A stretch of 64,000 bases of DNA from Nonomuraea sp. NEAU-A123 (GTDB taxonomy: Bacteria > Actinomycetota > Actinomycetes > Streptosporangiales > Streptosporangiaceae), in NCBI RefSeq assembly GCF_018603905.1, contig NZ_JAHFZZ010000002.1:744001-808000 (forward strand), read 5' to 3'. Shown here one piece after another: positions 7,526 to 20,300 of this stretch (position 1 is its first letter; each line of letters begins with the position of its first letter). The notes below the pieces were generated by a model that was not told the origin of the DNA, searched no databases, and saw nothing but the letters and a program-made list of their open reading frames with translations. The position numbers were made by a program, and so were the translations under genes.

Positions 7526-8335
7526 TCAGGCGCGGGTCCCGGTGGCGAATCGGACCGTGCGGGGTAGCACGAACGTCTCGTACGCCAGGGCGTCTTCCAG
7601 GGCCGCCCGGGCCTCCGGGTGCAGGTATTCGGGGATGGTCTCCAGGGAGGCACGGCGGGCGGCCGACCACAGCCAGTCCCATACCTGGCCGGCCTCGACG
7701 ATCACCTCGAACACCACGTCCTCACAGCGGACCCCGTCCAGGCCGCCCTCCTCGAGCAGTTCGGTCAGTTCTTCGGCCGTGCTGAGGGTGCGGTGGAAGG
7801 GGGCGGTGCCTGCGGCTGTGGTGTACGGGGCCAGGGCTCGCGCCACCCGGCCGAGCAGCTCGATCTCGGCCGGGCTCGCCTGGGCCAGCAGGCTGGCGGC
7901 CAGCCGTCCGCCGGGCCGGAGCAGGCCGGTCATGGAGCATACGGCGGTCAGCGGGTCGGGCAGGAAGTACAGCATCATCCCGGCCAGGACGACGTCGAAC
8001 CGCTCTCCGGGCAGGAGCTCCTCGGCCCGTTCGGCGTCACCCTGGAGGACGGTGGCGTGTGTCAGGCCGTGTCGCTCGATCTCGGCCGCTGTGGCCGCGA
8101 CCATCCCCGGGGCAAGGTCCAGCCCGACCACGCGGCCCGTCGGCCCGACCGCCCCGGCCGCCGGGATGAGTGAGGCGCCGGTGCCGCATCCGGCGTCCAG
8201 GACCCGGTCGCCCGGCTCTGGGGCGGCCTGGCGTACCAGCTCGGCGGCCACCGGGCCGAAGAACGGCACACCGACCTGTTCGTAGGTGCCGGACGCGCGG
8301 TCGAACACACCGGCCATGTACTGCTTGGCATCCAT
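7526..8335 (-). CDS. Class I SAM-dependent methyltransferase
   Basis: The 269-residue protein has motif I as VLDAGCGTGAS (about 45-55), the acidic ribose-binding residue in VVGLDLAPGMV, QGDAERAEE, and FDVVLAGMMLYFLPDP followed by LRPGGRLAAS, the standard Rossmann methyltransferase order. The opening (MAGVFDRASGTYEQVGVPFFGP) resembles UbiE/COQ5-like small-molecule methyltransferases. The start has an excellent AAGGAG site. The C-terminal third is unassigned. It lies downstream of the beta-galactosidase gene on the same strand with an 87-base gap containing only a weak hairpin. Substrate unknown. Confidence 0.85.
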   Translation of the reverse strand: MDAKQYMAGVFDRASGTYEQVGVPFFGPVAAELVRQAAPEPGDRVLDAGCGTGASLIPAAGAVGPTGRVVGLDLAPGMVAATAAEIERHGLTHATVLQGDAERAEELLPGERFDVVLAGMMLYFLPDPLTAVCSMTGLLRPGGRLAASLLAQASPAEIELLGRVARALAPYTTAAGTAPFHRTLSTAEELTELLEEGGLDGVRCEDVVFEVIVEAGQVWDWLWSAARRASLETIPEYLHPEARAALEDALAYETFVLPRTVRFATGTRA

Positions 8336-8422
8336 GACGTCTCCTTGCGACAGAGGGGGGTTACGGGGGGCAGGCCATCAGGCCCCGGACCATCGGGTCC
8401 GAGGCCGTCAGACTCGACGCCG

Positions 8423-11242
<2,820 letters not shown>

Positions 11243-12589
11243 TCAGCGATGAGTTTCGTGTCCGTACCGGAGCAGTCGTCGGTTCACCTGCTTGCGCTCC
11301 TGCTGGAGCTCGCGGACCGTCCTGGCCACGAACCGCAGCAGGGCCGGGCGATCGGTGCCAGAGCGCAGCAGCGCTCGGGCCGTCCAACCGGCCAGGCGCG
11401 GCGTGGTGAGCGCCTCGGCCGGGCGGATGATCCGGGAGTAGATGTCAAGGAATCGGGTCATCAGGGCGGGGTCGGCGCGCAGGGCGCGGTGCATCTCGAC
11501 GTCGAGCGGGCCGACCGGGTCGGCGCGGCCGGTGCGGTCGGTCCAGTAGAACGCCTCCAGGCACTCCCGGTCCCGCCGCCGCTCCCACTGCGCGAGCACC
11601 GCGTCCACCCCGCCCGCGGAAAGATCGGGAAGGCCGGCGAGCGACTCCCCCAAGAGGCGGCCGAAGCGGAGGGCGTCGCGGATGCCCTGCGCGGTGACCG
11701 GGTCCTTGAAGTGCCCGGCGTCTCCCACCAGCGCCCATCCCGGCCCCGCCGACACCCGGAAGTACGACTCCAGCCCCGCCGCGCCGAACACGCGAGACCG
11801 CCGCGCACACCCCCGCAACCGCTCCCCCAAACCCGGCAACAACTCATCGATCGTCCTGTCGTACTCTTTCTCGGGATATTTCCGGAAATCGGTGGTGCGT
11901 GCGTCCGGCGGCATCAGCAGCACCAACGTCAGCCCGCCGTCACACGGAAAGGCGGTCCCCAGCTCCGCCCCCTGCCGCCACTGCGACGCGACCGCCCGCA
12001 GCGGCTCGTGCGGATCAGCGAAGTAGGCGTAGTAGCAGGCCCGCCCGTCCCTCCGGCTCAGGTACGGGTCAGCCGCCCCGACGAGACGGGCCACCGTGGA
12101 CCGCCGTCCGTCGGCCCCGACGACGACCGGCGCGCGCAGCGCGTAGGAGCGCCCGCCTCGCTCGTTCACCTCGACCCCGGCGACCCGTCCCTCGGCGGAG
12201 AGCAGCCCGGTCACCCGGGTCCCCTCACGCACCTCCGCCCCCGCGGCCCGGGCGGTCTCCACGAGCGCCAGGTCCAGCCCGGCCCGCCGGACGCACAGCG
12301 CGTACGAGATCCCGTCGACCGCGCTGTACCCGCCGACGGCCCGCACGCCCGGGATCTCGACGGAGGCCAGCGGCAGCCGGGGCGCGCCCAGCGCCGCCAC
12401 CCGGTCCAGCGCGCCGAGCCGGGCGAGCTCGGCCAGGCCGCCCGGCCACATGAGGTGAGTGGAGATCGTCGGCGAGGGGAAGCGCGCGGAGTCGACCGCG
12501 ATGACCTTGCGGCCCGCCCGGGCCAGGGCGATGGCGGCGGCCGACCCCGCGCACCGGGCGCCGACGATCACCACGTCGGCGTCCGTCAT
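11243..12589 (-). CDS. FAD-dependent oxidoreductase, PHBH fold (geranylgeranyl-reductase-like)
   Basis: The 448-residue flavoprotein has an N-terminal FAD loop VVIVGARCAGSAAAIALARAG, then PTISTHLMWPGG and an R-A-G-L-D motif (VRRAGLDLAL), VVGADGRRSTVARLVGA (DG motif), and GDAGHFKDPVTAQGIRDALR (GD motif), in the order of the p-hydroxybenzoate hydroxylase/geranylgeranyl reductase superfamily. It may hydroxylate or reduce a terpenoid or aromatic. Its ATG overlaps the preceding gene's stop as ATGA, so it is translationally coupled to the Tat-targeted oxidoreductase; an ATG six bases earlier (12595) is an alternative. The pairing suggests both act on one isoprenoid-like substrate, which is inference. 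Confidence 0.85.
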   Translation of the reverse strand: MTDADVVIVGARCAGSAAAIALARAGRKVIAVDSARFPSPTISTHLMWPGGLAELARLGALDRVAALGAPRLPLASVEIPGVRAVGGYSAVDGISYALCVRRAGLDLALVETARAAGAEVREGTRVTGLLSAEGRVAGVEVNERGGRSYALRAPVVVGADGRRSTVARLVGAADPYLSRRDGRACYYAYFADPHEPLRAVASQWRQGAELGTAFPCDGGLTLVLLMPPDARTTDFRKYPEKEYDRTIDELLPGLGERLRGCARRSRVFGAAGLESYFRVSAGPGWALVGDAGHFKDPVTAQGIRDALRFGRLLGESLAGLPDLSAGGVDAVLAQWERRRDRECLEAFYWTDRTGRADPVGPLDVEMHRALRADPALMTRFLDIYSRIIRPAEALTTPRLAGWTARALLRSGTDRPALLRFVARTVRELQQERKQVNRRLLRYGHETHR

Positions 12590-14280
12590 GGCCATCGCGT
12601 GTCGCGGATGTCCCACTTGTTGGGCAGGCCGAGCCGGTAGCGCAGCTTGTCCTCGGCCTTGTCCAGCTCGAACAGCGGCGAGCGGTAAAGCTGGTGCACC
12701 GAACACCGCGCCGCGCTGGACCCGGCGGCGTCCAGCAGGGCGTTGACCGCCTGGCGAGCCCCCTGGTTCGCGCCTTCCATGGTGGTGACGTTGATCGGCG
12801 TGCGGACCCAGTCCCCGGCCAGGAACAGGTTCGGGATGGCGGTCTTGGAGTCGGGCCGGTCGCTCCAGGAGCCGGGGTGCTGGATGAACAGCGGCTCGTC
12901 GTTCGTGCCGCTCTGGATCGCCGGGTCGAGGAACCAGGAGTAGAGCAGGTCGTCGGTGACCTCGGGGATGTGGGCCTTGATCTCGCTCCAGGTCTCGGTG
13001 GCGATCTCCTGCGGCGTGCAGTCCTTGGCCTGCTTGCCGTTGAACGTGCCCGGCGTGAACCAGTCGGAGATGATCGTCGACAGGCAGTCCTTGACGGTGC
13101 CGTCGCCGTACGTCGAGAAGTCGCGGTTCCAGAACTGGGCCTGGCTGATCGAGGTGACGGCCCAGGCGGAGTCGACGTAGTTGACGTGGCCAGGGGTCAG
13201 CGGCAGCTCCTTCTTGAGGTAGAACATCAGGCCGTTCATCCAGTCCTGCCGCAACCGGGCGATCCCGGCCAGCCGGGGGTCGGCGGCGACCAGCGCGGGC
13301 GTGATGAGCCGGGTGGCACGCTCCGACGGCATGGCGACGATGAACCAGTCGGCGCTGATCGTCCCCGAGGCCCCGGCCGTCGCCCCGGTGATCCGCCCGC
13401 CGGACAGGGTGAGGCCGTCCACGGTCCAGCCGACGTTGAACTGGACGCCCTTCGAGCGGAGGTAGGCCACCCACGGGTCGATCCACATCTCGCTGGTGGC
13501 GCCGTCGAGCACCCGGTCGATCGAGCCGCCGGGCTCGTTGCCGAGGCCGAGGGCGCTCCACAGCGTGGCCTCGCCGACCAGGCCGATCGAGTGCGTGCTG
13601 GCGTCCTTGGACTTGGTGGCCGCGAGGTTGCGTACGGTGCCGTCGGCGACGATCTTGTTGTACTCGTCGGAGAACCAGTCGGCCCGGATGAAGTCGGCCC
13701 AGGTGATGCGGTCCCACTGGCCGAGGCGCCGCTCGTCGCTGCTGGTGGCGTACACGGCGATCTTCTGCGCGAAGAACGACGCCTCGGTCAGCGAGATCTT
13801 GTAGATGGTCTGCAGACCGGAGATCAGCGTCGCGATGAGGCTGTCGAGCGAGTAGATGCTGGGGTTGGTCGGCAGGGGGAACGGGAAGGGCGCGGTCAGG
13901 TCGGGGCGGTCCTGGCGGGCCAGCAGGTAGGAGGTGGCGCGGGTCAGGTTGCCCCAGCAGCCCTGCGCGTTGCCGGGGAACGGCGTGCGCCGCATCGTGT
14001 CGGTGAGGTCGAAGTAGAAGCCGGGGAAGAAGCGGAAGCCGTGCTCGCCGGGTAACCCGCCGGGCGCCTGGATGCTGCGGGCCTTGCCGCCCAGGGCCTT
14101 GCGCTCGTACACGGTGACCTCGAAGCCGCGTTCGATCAGCTCGTGGGCGGCCGACAGCCCGGCCACACCGCCGCCCAGGACGGCCACCCGCTTTCCCGGC
14201 GCCTGCGCGGCGCCCAGGACGCCGACGGTCGCTGCCGCTGCGGTGATCTTGAAGAAGTCTCTGCGCGTCCCCTCACTCAT
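12586..14280 (-). CDS. Tat-exported FAD-dependent oxidoreductase, phytoene desaturase/hydroxysqualene dehydroxylase-like
   Basis: The 564-residue protein begins with a twin-arginine signal (RRDFFKITAAAATVG), followed by an FAD dinucleotide fold (VAVLGGGVAGLSAAHELIERG, then VTVYERKALGGKARS) of the amine oxidase/phytoene desaturase superfamily. GEHGFRFFPGFYFDLTDTM and the C-terminal NLFLAGDW with TTMEGANQGARQAVNAL fit the HpnE-like branch. Members act on long isoprenoids such as hydroxysqualene, and the Tat signal implies work at the outer membrane face. ATG 14280 has a GGAGG site. A TetR gene is divergent, and twin palindromes at 14329-14364 lie between them, so this is probably the repressor's target. 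Exact substrate is not provable here. Confidence 0.8.
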   Translation of the reverse strand: MSEGTRRDFFKITAAAATVGVLGAAQAPGKRVAVLGGGVAGLSAAHELIERGFEVTVYERKALGGKARSIQAPGGLPGEHGFRFFPGFYFDLTDTMRRTPFPGNAQGCWGNLTRATSYLLARQDRPDLTAPFPFPLPTNPSIYSLDSLIATLISGLQTIYKISLTEASFFAQKIAVYATSSDERRLGQWDRITWADFIRADWFSDEYNKIVADGTVRNLAATKSKDASTHSIGLVGEATLWSALGLGNEPGGSIDRVLDGATSEMWIDPWVAYLRSKGVQFNVGWTVDGLTLSGGRITGATAGASGTISADWFIVAMPSERATRLITPALVAADPRLAGIARLRQDWMNGLMFYLKKELPLTPGHVNYVDSAWAVTSISQAQFWNRDFSTYGDGTVKDCLSTIISDWFTPGTFNGKQAKDCTPQEIATETWSEIKAHIPEVTDDLLYSWFLDPAIQSGTNDEPLFIQHPGSWSDRPDSKTAIPNLFLAGDWVRTPINVTTMEGANQGARQAVNALLDAAGSSAARCSVHQLYRSPLFELDKAEDKLRYRLGLPNKWDIRDTRWP

Positions 14281-14328
14281 GTCGCCTCCAAGGCGTGAGG
14301 TGGCTTTGCAGAGATTCGTAACACGTTG

Positions 14329-14364
14329 TTGGCGCTCCGCCAATAGGGATTGGCGGCGCGCCAA
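14329..14364. promoter_or_regulatory. Double TetR-type operator, two TTGGCG-N3-CGCCAA boxes
   Basis: Two 15-base palindromes, TTGGCG-ctc-CGCCAA at 14329-14343 and TTGGCG-gcg-CGCCAA at 14350-14364, have centres 21 bases apart (two helical turns). Together they form a larger near-perfect inverted repeat spanning 14328-14365. They lie between the TetR start and the divergent Tat-oxidoreductase start. This is the arrangement expected for cooperative binding of two TetR dimers. Confidence 0.8.
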
Positions 14365-14381
14365 CCGGGAAAAAATCCGGC

Positions 14382-14981
14382 GTGGAACGGATGGACCCCG
14401 ACGACCGCCGGCAACAGATCCTGGACCGTGCGCGGACGATGTTCCGCGAGCGTCCCTACGGGGAGGTGTCCAACACCGAGATCGCGGCCGCGGCCGGGGT
14501 CAGCCGGGGGCTGCTCAACCACTACTTCGGCACCAAGCGCGAGCTCTATCTGGCGGCGGTGGCCGAGCTGCTGAGCGTGCCGCCGGTGCCGGTGCCCGAG
14601 TACGTCGAGGGCGCGAGCGTGCGCGACCGGGTCTGCGAGAGCGTCCACGGCTGGCTGGAGCTGCTCGAACGCAACCAGGAGACCTGGCTGGCCGCCCTGG
14701 GCACGGGCGGCGACCCCGAGCTGGAACGGATCGTCGACGCGGCCAGGGAGCGGGTGGTGGACCACATCATCGAGGTGGTCGGCCTCGGGCCGGTGGCCCG
14801 GTCACGACCGGAGGTGCGCGGGATGCTGCGCGGGTTCAGCGGCATGGCGGAGGCCACCTCGTCGGAGTGGCTCAGGCGCGGGCGGCTGACCCGGCATCAG
14901 GTGCACGTGTTTCTGGAGGAGGCGCTGGTCGGGCTGCTCGTCGACATCATCCCGCGCGTGCTGGACGACCCCCAGCCGTGA
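14382..14981 (+). CDS. TetR-family transcriptional regulator
   Basis: The 199-residue regulator has a TetR HTH at about 10-57 (ILDRARTMFRERPYGEVSNTEIAAAAGVSRGLLNHYFGTK in outline) and an all-helical ligand domain. GTG 14382 opens the frame; ATG 14391 three codons later is equally plausible. It faces the Tat-oxidoreductase/flavoprotein operon, with the double palindrome immediately upstream of its start, so autorepression and control of that operon are expected. The 3' end overlaps the convergent peptidase gene by 35 bases. The ligand is unknown; a lipid or isoprenoid would suit the neighbours. Confidence 0.9.
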   Translation: MERMDPDDRRQQILDRARTMFRERPYGEVSNTEIAAAAGVSRGLLNHYFGTKRELYLAAVAELLSVPPVPVPEYVEGASVRDRVCESVHGWLELLERNQETWLAALGTGGDPELERIVDAARERVVDHIIEVVGLGPVARSRPEVRGMLRGFSGMAEATSSEWLRRGRLTRHQVHVFLEEALVGLLVDIIPRVLDDPQP

Positions 14982-16161
14982 GATATCCGGCCAGCAGCGC
15001 CTCGGCCGTGGCCGCCACGGCGTCCTCGCGCGGCAGGAAGTCCGGGCTGTGCAGCCCGGCACCGGTGTCGACGCCGACGAACATCATCAGCGACGGCATC
15101 ACCGACGCGTAGGCCGCGAAGTCGTCCGCGCCGCATGAGCGCAGCTCCTCGGTGACCGTCCATCCCTGGTGCCGCAGCAGTTCCCCGCTCTGTACGGCCA
15201 GCGCCTCGTCATTGGCGAGCACCGGCTCGCCCAGCAGCACGCGTACCTCGCCGTGGCAGCCGTGCGCCCTGGCCACGTCCTCGACCACCTGGGTGAACCG
15301 GTCGTGCAGGCCGCGGCGCCACGGCTCGGACATGGTCCGCAGCGTCCCCCTGGCCACGGCCTCGCCGGGGATGGCGTTCGGCGCCGTACCGGCGTTGACC
15401 ATGCCGAACGTGACCACGGTGGGCACCATCGGGTCGGCGGCCCGGCTGACCAGTTGCTGGGCGGCCACGATGATCTGGGACAGGGCGACGACCGGGTCGC
15501 GGGCCAGGTGGGGATAGGCGGCGTGGCCCTCGGAACCCCTGACGGTCAGCTCGAACTCGTCGGCCGAGGCGTTGACCGCGCCCGGCGTGCAGGACATCAC
15601 GCCGGAGGCGAGCACGGGCTGGACGTGCGCGCCGATCATGGCCCGTACCTGATGGCGGTCGAGCACGCCGGACTCGACCACGTCGAAGGCGCCGGAGGGG
15701 TAGCTCTCCTCGCGCGGCTGCAGCACCACGACCAGCGGCGCGACCGCGTCCCAGCTCCAGTAGGGCGTCCTCTCGGGGGAATCCACGCCCTCGTCCACGG
15801 TGGCGCGGACCTTCGACACCGCGCGGGCCAGAGCGACGACGGCGGCCAGGTGCACGTCGTGGCCGCAGGCGTGCATGGCGCCGTTCGTGGCGGCCCAGCG
15901 GACGCTGGTGCGCTCGGCGATCGGCAGCGCGTCCAGCTCCCCGCGCACGCCGACCGCGGGGCCGGGGCCGCCGATCCTGATCACGGCGCCGGTGCCGGCC
16001 ACATACTCCACGAGGCCGCCCGGCAGCGCGTCGAGCACCCGTTTGAGCGTCGGCCCCTCCTTCCCCGACACGCACGGCCGCGCGTGCAGCTCCCGCCTGA
16101 GCTCCGCGGCCGCGGGCAGTTCGGCTCGCAGCGCCTCGCGCAACAGTTCCCCCGGACTCAC
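14947..16161 (-). CDS. M20-family metallopeptidase/amidohydrolase (hippurate hydrolase-like)
   Basis: The 404-residue protein has the M20D signature: Asp77 in GELDALP, the metal ligands in HACGHDVH (97-104), QPREES, the dimerisation-domain motif EGHAAYPHLARDP, and LHSPDF near the C terminus. These enzymes release acyl or aromatic acyl groups from amino acids, or act on indole-acetyl and similar conjugates, using two divalent metals. GTG 16161 has a GAGGGGAG site eight bases upstream. It follows an amidohydrolase gene by 55 bases on the same strand, so the two probably form an operon for degrading an amide-linked compound. Confidence 0.88.
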   Translation of the reverse strand: MSPGELLREALRAELPAAAELRRELHARPCVSGKEGPTLKRVLDALPGGLVEYVAGTGAVIRIGGPGPAVGVRGELDALPIAERTSVRWAATNGAMHACGHDVHLAAVVALARAVSKVRATVDEGVDSPERTPYWSWDAVAPLVVVLQPREESYPSGAFDVVESGVLDRHQVRAMIGAHVQPVLASGVMSCTPGAVNASADEFELTVRGSEGHAAYPHLARDPVVALSQIIVAAQQLVSRAADPMVPTVVTFGMVNAGTAPNAIPGEAVARGTLRTMSEPWRRGLHDRFTQVVEDVARAHGCHGEVRVLLGEPVLANDEALAVQSGELLRHQGWTVTEELRSCGADDFAAYASVMPSLMMFVGVDTGAGLHSPDFLPREDAVAATAEALLAGYLTAGGRPARAG

Positions 16162-16216
16162 TCACGTACTCCCCTCGTCACTTCTGTCTCCCCCGCTGCC
16201 CATTCCTCCGCGTTCC

Positions 16217-17338
16217 TCACGTTCCCGGGCCCAGGTCGTACACGCGGCGGGCGTTCTCGGCCCCCACCATGGTCGCCACCCGCACCGCCTGAGCGGCCGA
16301 CCACTCGCCGTCGGCCACGAGGCCGCCGAGCACCCGGCCCATCGCCCGCCGCCACAGCTCGGCCCCGAGATGGTGCAGCTCGGCGGGCCCCCAGGCGTCG
16401 GAGGAGAAGAGAATCTTGGCGAACGGCGCCAGCTCCAGGCTCTCCGCCACCACTTCCGCGCTGCGCGCGCCGGTGTAGGTGACGCCCAGGCCCACGTCGA
16501 AGTACACGTTCGGATAGGCCTGGGCGAGGAACCCGGCATGCCGCTGGTACGGGTAGCAGTGCAGCAACAGCAGCGGCACCCCCGTCGGCTCGGCCAACTC
16601 GATCAACCCGCGCAGCAGCAGCGGGTCGGACCGGCGCAGGTCCACGTCGGGATCGCCGAAGCCGGTGTGGAACTGCAGGGGCAGCCCGAGCTCGAGACCG
16701 GCCCAGATGATGTGGCGCAGCAGCACCGGATCCCGGAGCCGGCCGCCCTCCGCCAGCCACCGGCCCGCCGCCTCGGCCACCTCGTCCGGGCCCGGCGGCG
16801 CGGGGTCGAAGTCGAGGCCGTGGCGGTAGGCGGCGATGGTCTTGAGCCCGCGGGCCGTGCGGGTGCGTTCGTGGAGCGCCTCGGCGAACCGTCCGGCGAA
16901 CCCGGCCGCGTCACCGCCGGCGACCTGCTCGGCCACCGACTCCAGGCGGACGATCTCGTCGGCGGGCTTGCCGCTGACCTCCGCCATGCCCGCCGGGCTG
17001 AGGATCTCCTCGCCCCGGTAGCCGGTCTCCACGAGGAAGTGGCCCACCCCGCCGGCCGCCAGCAGCCGCCTGTTGACCTCGGCCGCGCCCAGCCTGACCC
17101 GCCTGGCCAGGTATTCCTCGGGCGTGGCGTACGGGTCGAGGCCGAGCACGGGCGCGCAGTGGCGCAGGATCGCGTGGCCGACCTGGGAGTCGAACTGGGT
17201 CATCCAGTGCGGCACCGGCCGGTCCGACTCGGTGATCAGCTCCTCGAACGCGGTGCGCGTCAGGTCGCGGACGGTGGCTCCATGCACGTGGTGGTCGACC
17301 AGGGCGAGCCGTTCGATGGTCTCCACGAGGTCGGTCAT
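16217..17338 (-). CDS. Amidohydrolase-family TIM-barrel protein (FluG N-terminal domain-like)
   Basis: The 373-residue protein has a metal H-x-H early (DHHVHG, about 15-20), a mid-barrel His in LPLQFHTGFGDPD, LLLLHCYPY, and the late Asp in LFSSDAWGPAE, which together define an amidohydrolase-2-type barrel. The overall pattern resembles the amidohydrolase half of FluG-like proteins, usually linked to glutamine-synthetase-like enzymes, but no such partner is here. ATG 17338 is chosen; GTG 17362 in frame would start inside an inverted repeat that looks like the terminator of the preceding gene. It is likely co-transcribed with the M20 peptidase gene. Substrate unknown. Confidence 0.75.
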   Translation of the reverse strand: MTDLVETIERLALVDHHVHGATVRDLTRTAFEELITESDRPVPHWMTQFDSQVGHAILRHCAPVLGLDPYATPEEYLARRVRLGAAEVNRRLLAAGGVGHFLVETGYRGEEILSPAGMAEVSGKPADEIVRLESVAEQVAGGDAAGFAGRFAEALHERTRTARGLKTIAAYRHGLDFDPAPPGPDEVAEAAGRWLAEGGRLRDPVLLRHIIWAGLELGLPLQFHTGFGDPDVDLRRSDPLLLRGLIELAEPTGVPLLLLHCYPYQRHAGFLAQAYPNVYFDVGLGVTYTGARSAEVVAESLELAPFAKILFSSDAWGPAELHHLGAELWRRAMGRVLGGLVADGEWSAAQAVRVATMVGAENARRVYDLGPGT

Positions 17339-17349
17339 AGCCTCATTGT

Positions 17350-17376
17350 GGGGGTCACCCACACGTGGTGACCCCC
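17350..17376 (-). terminator. Inverted repeat after the phosphodiester glycosidase gene
   Basis: Perfect 10-base arms GGGGGTCACC (17350-17359) and GGTGACCCCC (17367-17376) with a 7-base loop. It starts 11 bases beyond the stop of the large gene on the minus strand and just before the start of the amidohydrolase. A terminator is most likely; an operator for the amidohydrolase operon is the alternative. Confidence 0.6.
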
Positions 17377-17387
17377 ACCGCCTGAGG

Positions 17388-20300
17388 TCAGCCGGCCGCG
17401 TTGGCGGTCAGCGCGACCGTCGCCTGGCGGGTGACGCCGCTGACCGTCAGCGCGACCGTCACCTGCCCCTTGCGCAGCGCCGTGAGCGTCCCCGTCGCGG
17501 GGTCGAGCACGGCGATGTCCCAGGGCTTGGCGCTCTGCCGCGACCCGATGTGCAGGTTCGGCGAGCCCGACCACGCCACGGACACCGGGTAGGCGGCGGG
17601 CACCACCCGGGTGCCCTGCGTGAGCGTGGCCGTCACGGCCGCCGCCTTGCCGACCTGCACGCTCGCGGGGGCCGTGAGCGCGAGGTCGTCCACGTGCGGC
17701 CGGACCTGTGCGCCGAGCCAGTCGGGCGCGTCGGCGAACCAGTTGCGCTTGACGTGCTCGGCCTCCTTGGCCGTCACCGGGTCGACGCCCCACAGCGACC
17801 AGCCGGTGAAGCCGCCGTCGTCGGCCGCGGTGGCCGGGTTCTTGCCGGAGTTGCCGTTGATGAAGTACGGCACCGCGTCGACGTGCGCGGCGTTGAACGT
17901 GCCGACGTGAGCCCCGATGTAGGCGGCGCCCTTGCCGGTACTCCGCTGGAAGTCGGCCAGCCAGCCCTCGACCAGCGCGGCCTCCTTGCGGTCTCCGAGC
18001 TGACTGCCCTTGCCGGGCGTGGGGTCGCGCGGCGGCACGTGGAACAGCACCGCCACCGAGCCGACGGACGCGTCACGGGCCGCCGCGTCGAGCTGGGCGC
18101 GGAGCATGGCGACCTGGTCGAAGCCGCCGCCCCGGAGGTTCAGCCGCGAGGTGTCGAGCGTGACGAAGCGCGTGCCCTTGTGGTCGAACGTCTGGTACGT
18201 GTCGCCGAAGACGGCCTTGAAGTTGTCGATCTTGCCGCCCATCACCTCGTGGTTGCCCGGGATGTAGTGGTACGGCAGCGTCCCGCCGAGCTCCTCGTCG
18301 AGGATCTTCTTGGCCAGCGCGAAGTCCTCGGGTGACGCCTCGTCCACCAGGTCACCGTTGATCAGCAGGAAGTCCGGCTGGGCGGCCTTGATCTCCCGCA
18401 GCGTACGGCGGGCGTTCTTGACGATGTCGCTGTCCGGGTCGCGGGCGACGAACTGGGCGTCCGACATGACGGCGAACCGCCACGGCATCGTGGCCACGTC
18501 GGGCTTGACGACCGGGTCGGCGACCTTCTGGGCGGGCGGCGCCGTCACCGACGGCGGCACCTTGGCCACCAGGCCGTCGATGAGGATCTCGTTGGTGTAC
18601 TTCTGGTCGGCCTTGGTCTCGGCCACGTAGAAGCGCCGCAGCTTGAGCGGGTAGTTGATGCCGGGCGGCACGGCGAACTCGACGTACTTCCAGCCGGTCC
18701 AGGTCATGTACGGGCCGCGCAGGATCTGCGACTGCCCCTGGCCGTCGTAGAACTCCAGGCTGGGCCACTCGCCCTTGCCGGTGGAGTTGATCCACAGGCC
18801 GAACGCCTGCGGCTGCCCCGCCACCTCGATCTGCTGCGGCGGGCTGGCGTAGGCGGCGCGGGTCGCGGTGGACTGGGTGAAGTCGTACGACAGCTTGAGC
18901 CCGCCCCCGCTCTGGCCGGGCGCGGCCGACAGCGAGCCGGTGGCCCGGGCGGCGGCGAAGTTCCACTGGGCCGCGTTCTCGAAGTCGGCGACCGGCTTGT
19001 CCTCGAAGCCCACGGTGACGGGCACGGCGGTGCTGATCTTGCCGACCTTGGCGGTGATCAGCCCGGCCGTGGTCGCCTTCTTGGACTTGACGGTGAAGTA
19101 GCCCTGGTCGGCGGGCGTCACCTCGAAGGCGTCGTGGTCGTAGTCGAGGGTGAGGTCGGCCGGTTCGATGGGCGCGGTGTTGCCGTTGTGGTCGTAGCCG
19201 ACGACGCCGAACGTGGCCGTGCCGTCCGTGCCGGCCAGGCCGACCCGGTCCACGGTGGTGCCGAGCCGCTGCAGTGGCTGCAGCACGGTGAGCCCCAGGG
19301 TGCCCTTGGCGCCGCCGCGCGAGGCGGTGACCGTCGTCTGGCCGGGGAGCAGGGCATGGAATCTGCCGTCGCGGATGACTCCGTGGACCGCCGGCTCGGC
19401 GCGCCAGGACGGGGTCCCGGCCGCCGGGCCGTACGTCTCGTCGTAGCCGGCGGCGGTCAGCCGCCGCGTGAGGCCGGGGAAGACGCGGTCGGGGCGGCCA
19501 CCGGCGATGGGGGCGGCGCCGGGCGCCTTGTCGGGGTCGCCGGCCGTCTCCAGCCAGAAGCCCTTGAGCTTGCCGCTGCCCTCGGGGGCGAACAGGGCCA
19601 GGCCGTTCGGCACGTGGCGCTCGCCGCCGTCGGACGGGCTGTTCTCGACCTGGACGTCGGCGGAGCCGGGCTCGCGGGCGAGCATGGTGGAGGAGCCGCC
19701 GCCGTCGAGGTTGAGCGCGTTCGCGGCGCCAAGCTCGACCATCATGGCGGCCAGCTCGTTGAGCGTGACGCCGCGGCTGTCGGCCTGACGGCCGTCCACG
19801 GTCAGCAGGTACATCTTCCTGCCGTCGGCGGAGAAGCCGACCGCGGTGCGCGGGTGCGCGGCCGGATCGGTGGAGTTCTGTACGGCGCCGTCCTTGACCA
19901 GGACGTAGTTGCCGCCGACCGCGGCCTTGACCGCCTTGCCGTCCGACGACTTCGGCTGGTACTTCACGTCGACCTTGTCGCCGGACTTCAACCCGGCCAG
20001 GGCCGCGGCGCCGGCGTCGCGGCCGAGCAGGATCGTGGTGCCCGCCGGGATCGGGCCGGTGCCGGGCGCCTGCCGTACCGCCGAGACGACCCCGTCGACC
20101 AGCTCGACCTCGGTCACGGCGGTGGCGCCCTCGACGGCGCGGGCCCGGTTGTAGGAGCCCCACAGCGGCGTGAACAGGCCGACGCCGCCCGCCTGGATGA
20201 TCTGGTTGAACTGGGTGAGCGTGATCGGCGCGCCGCCCGCGGGGGTGGCGGTGCCCTCGAAGTACATGTTCAGCACCCGCCCGAGGCCGTCGCCGGTGAT

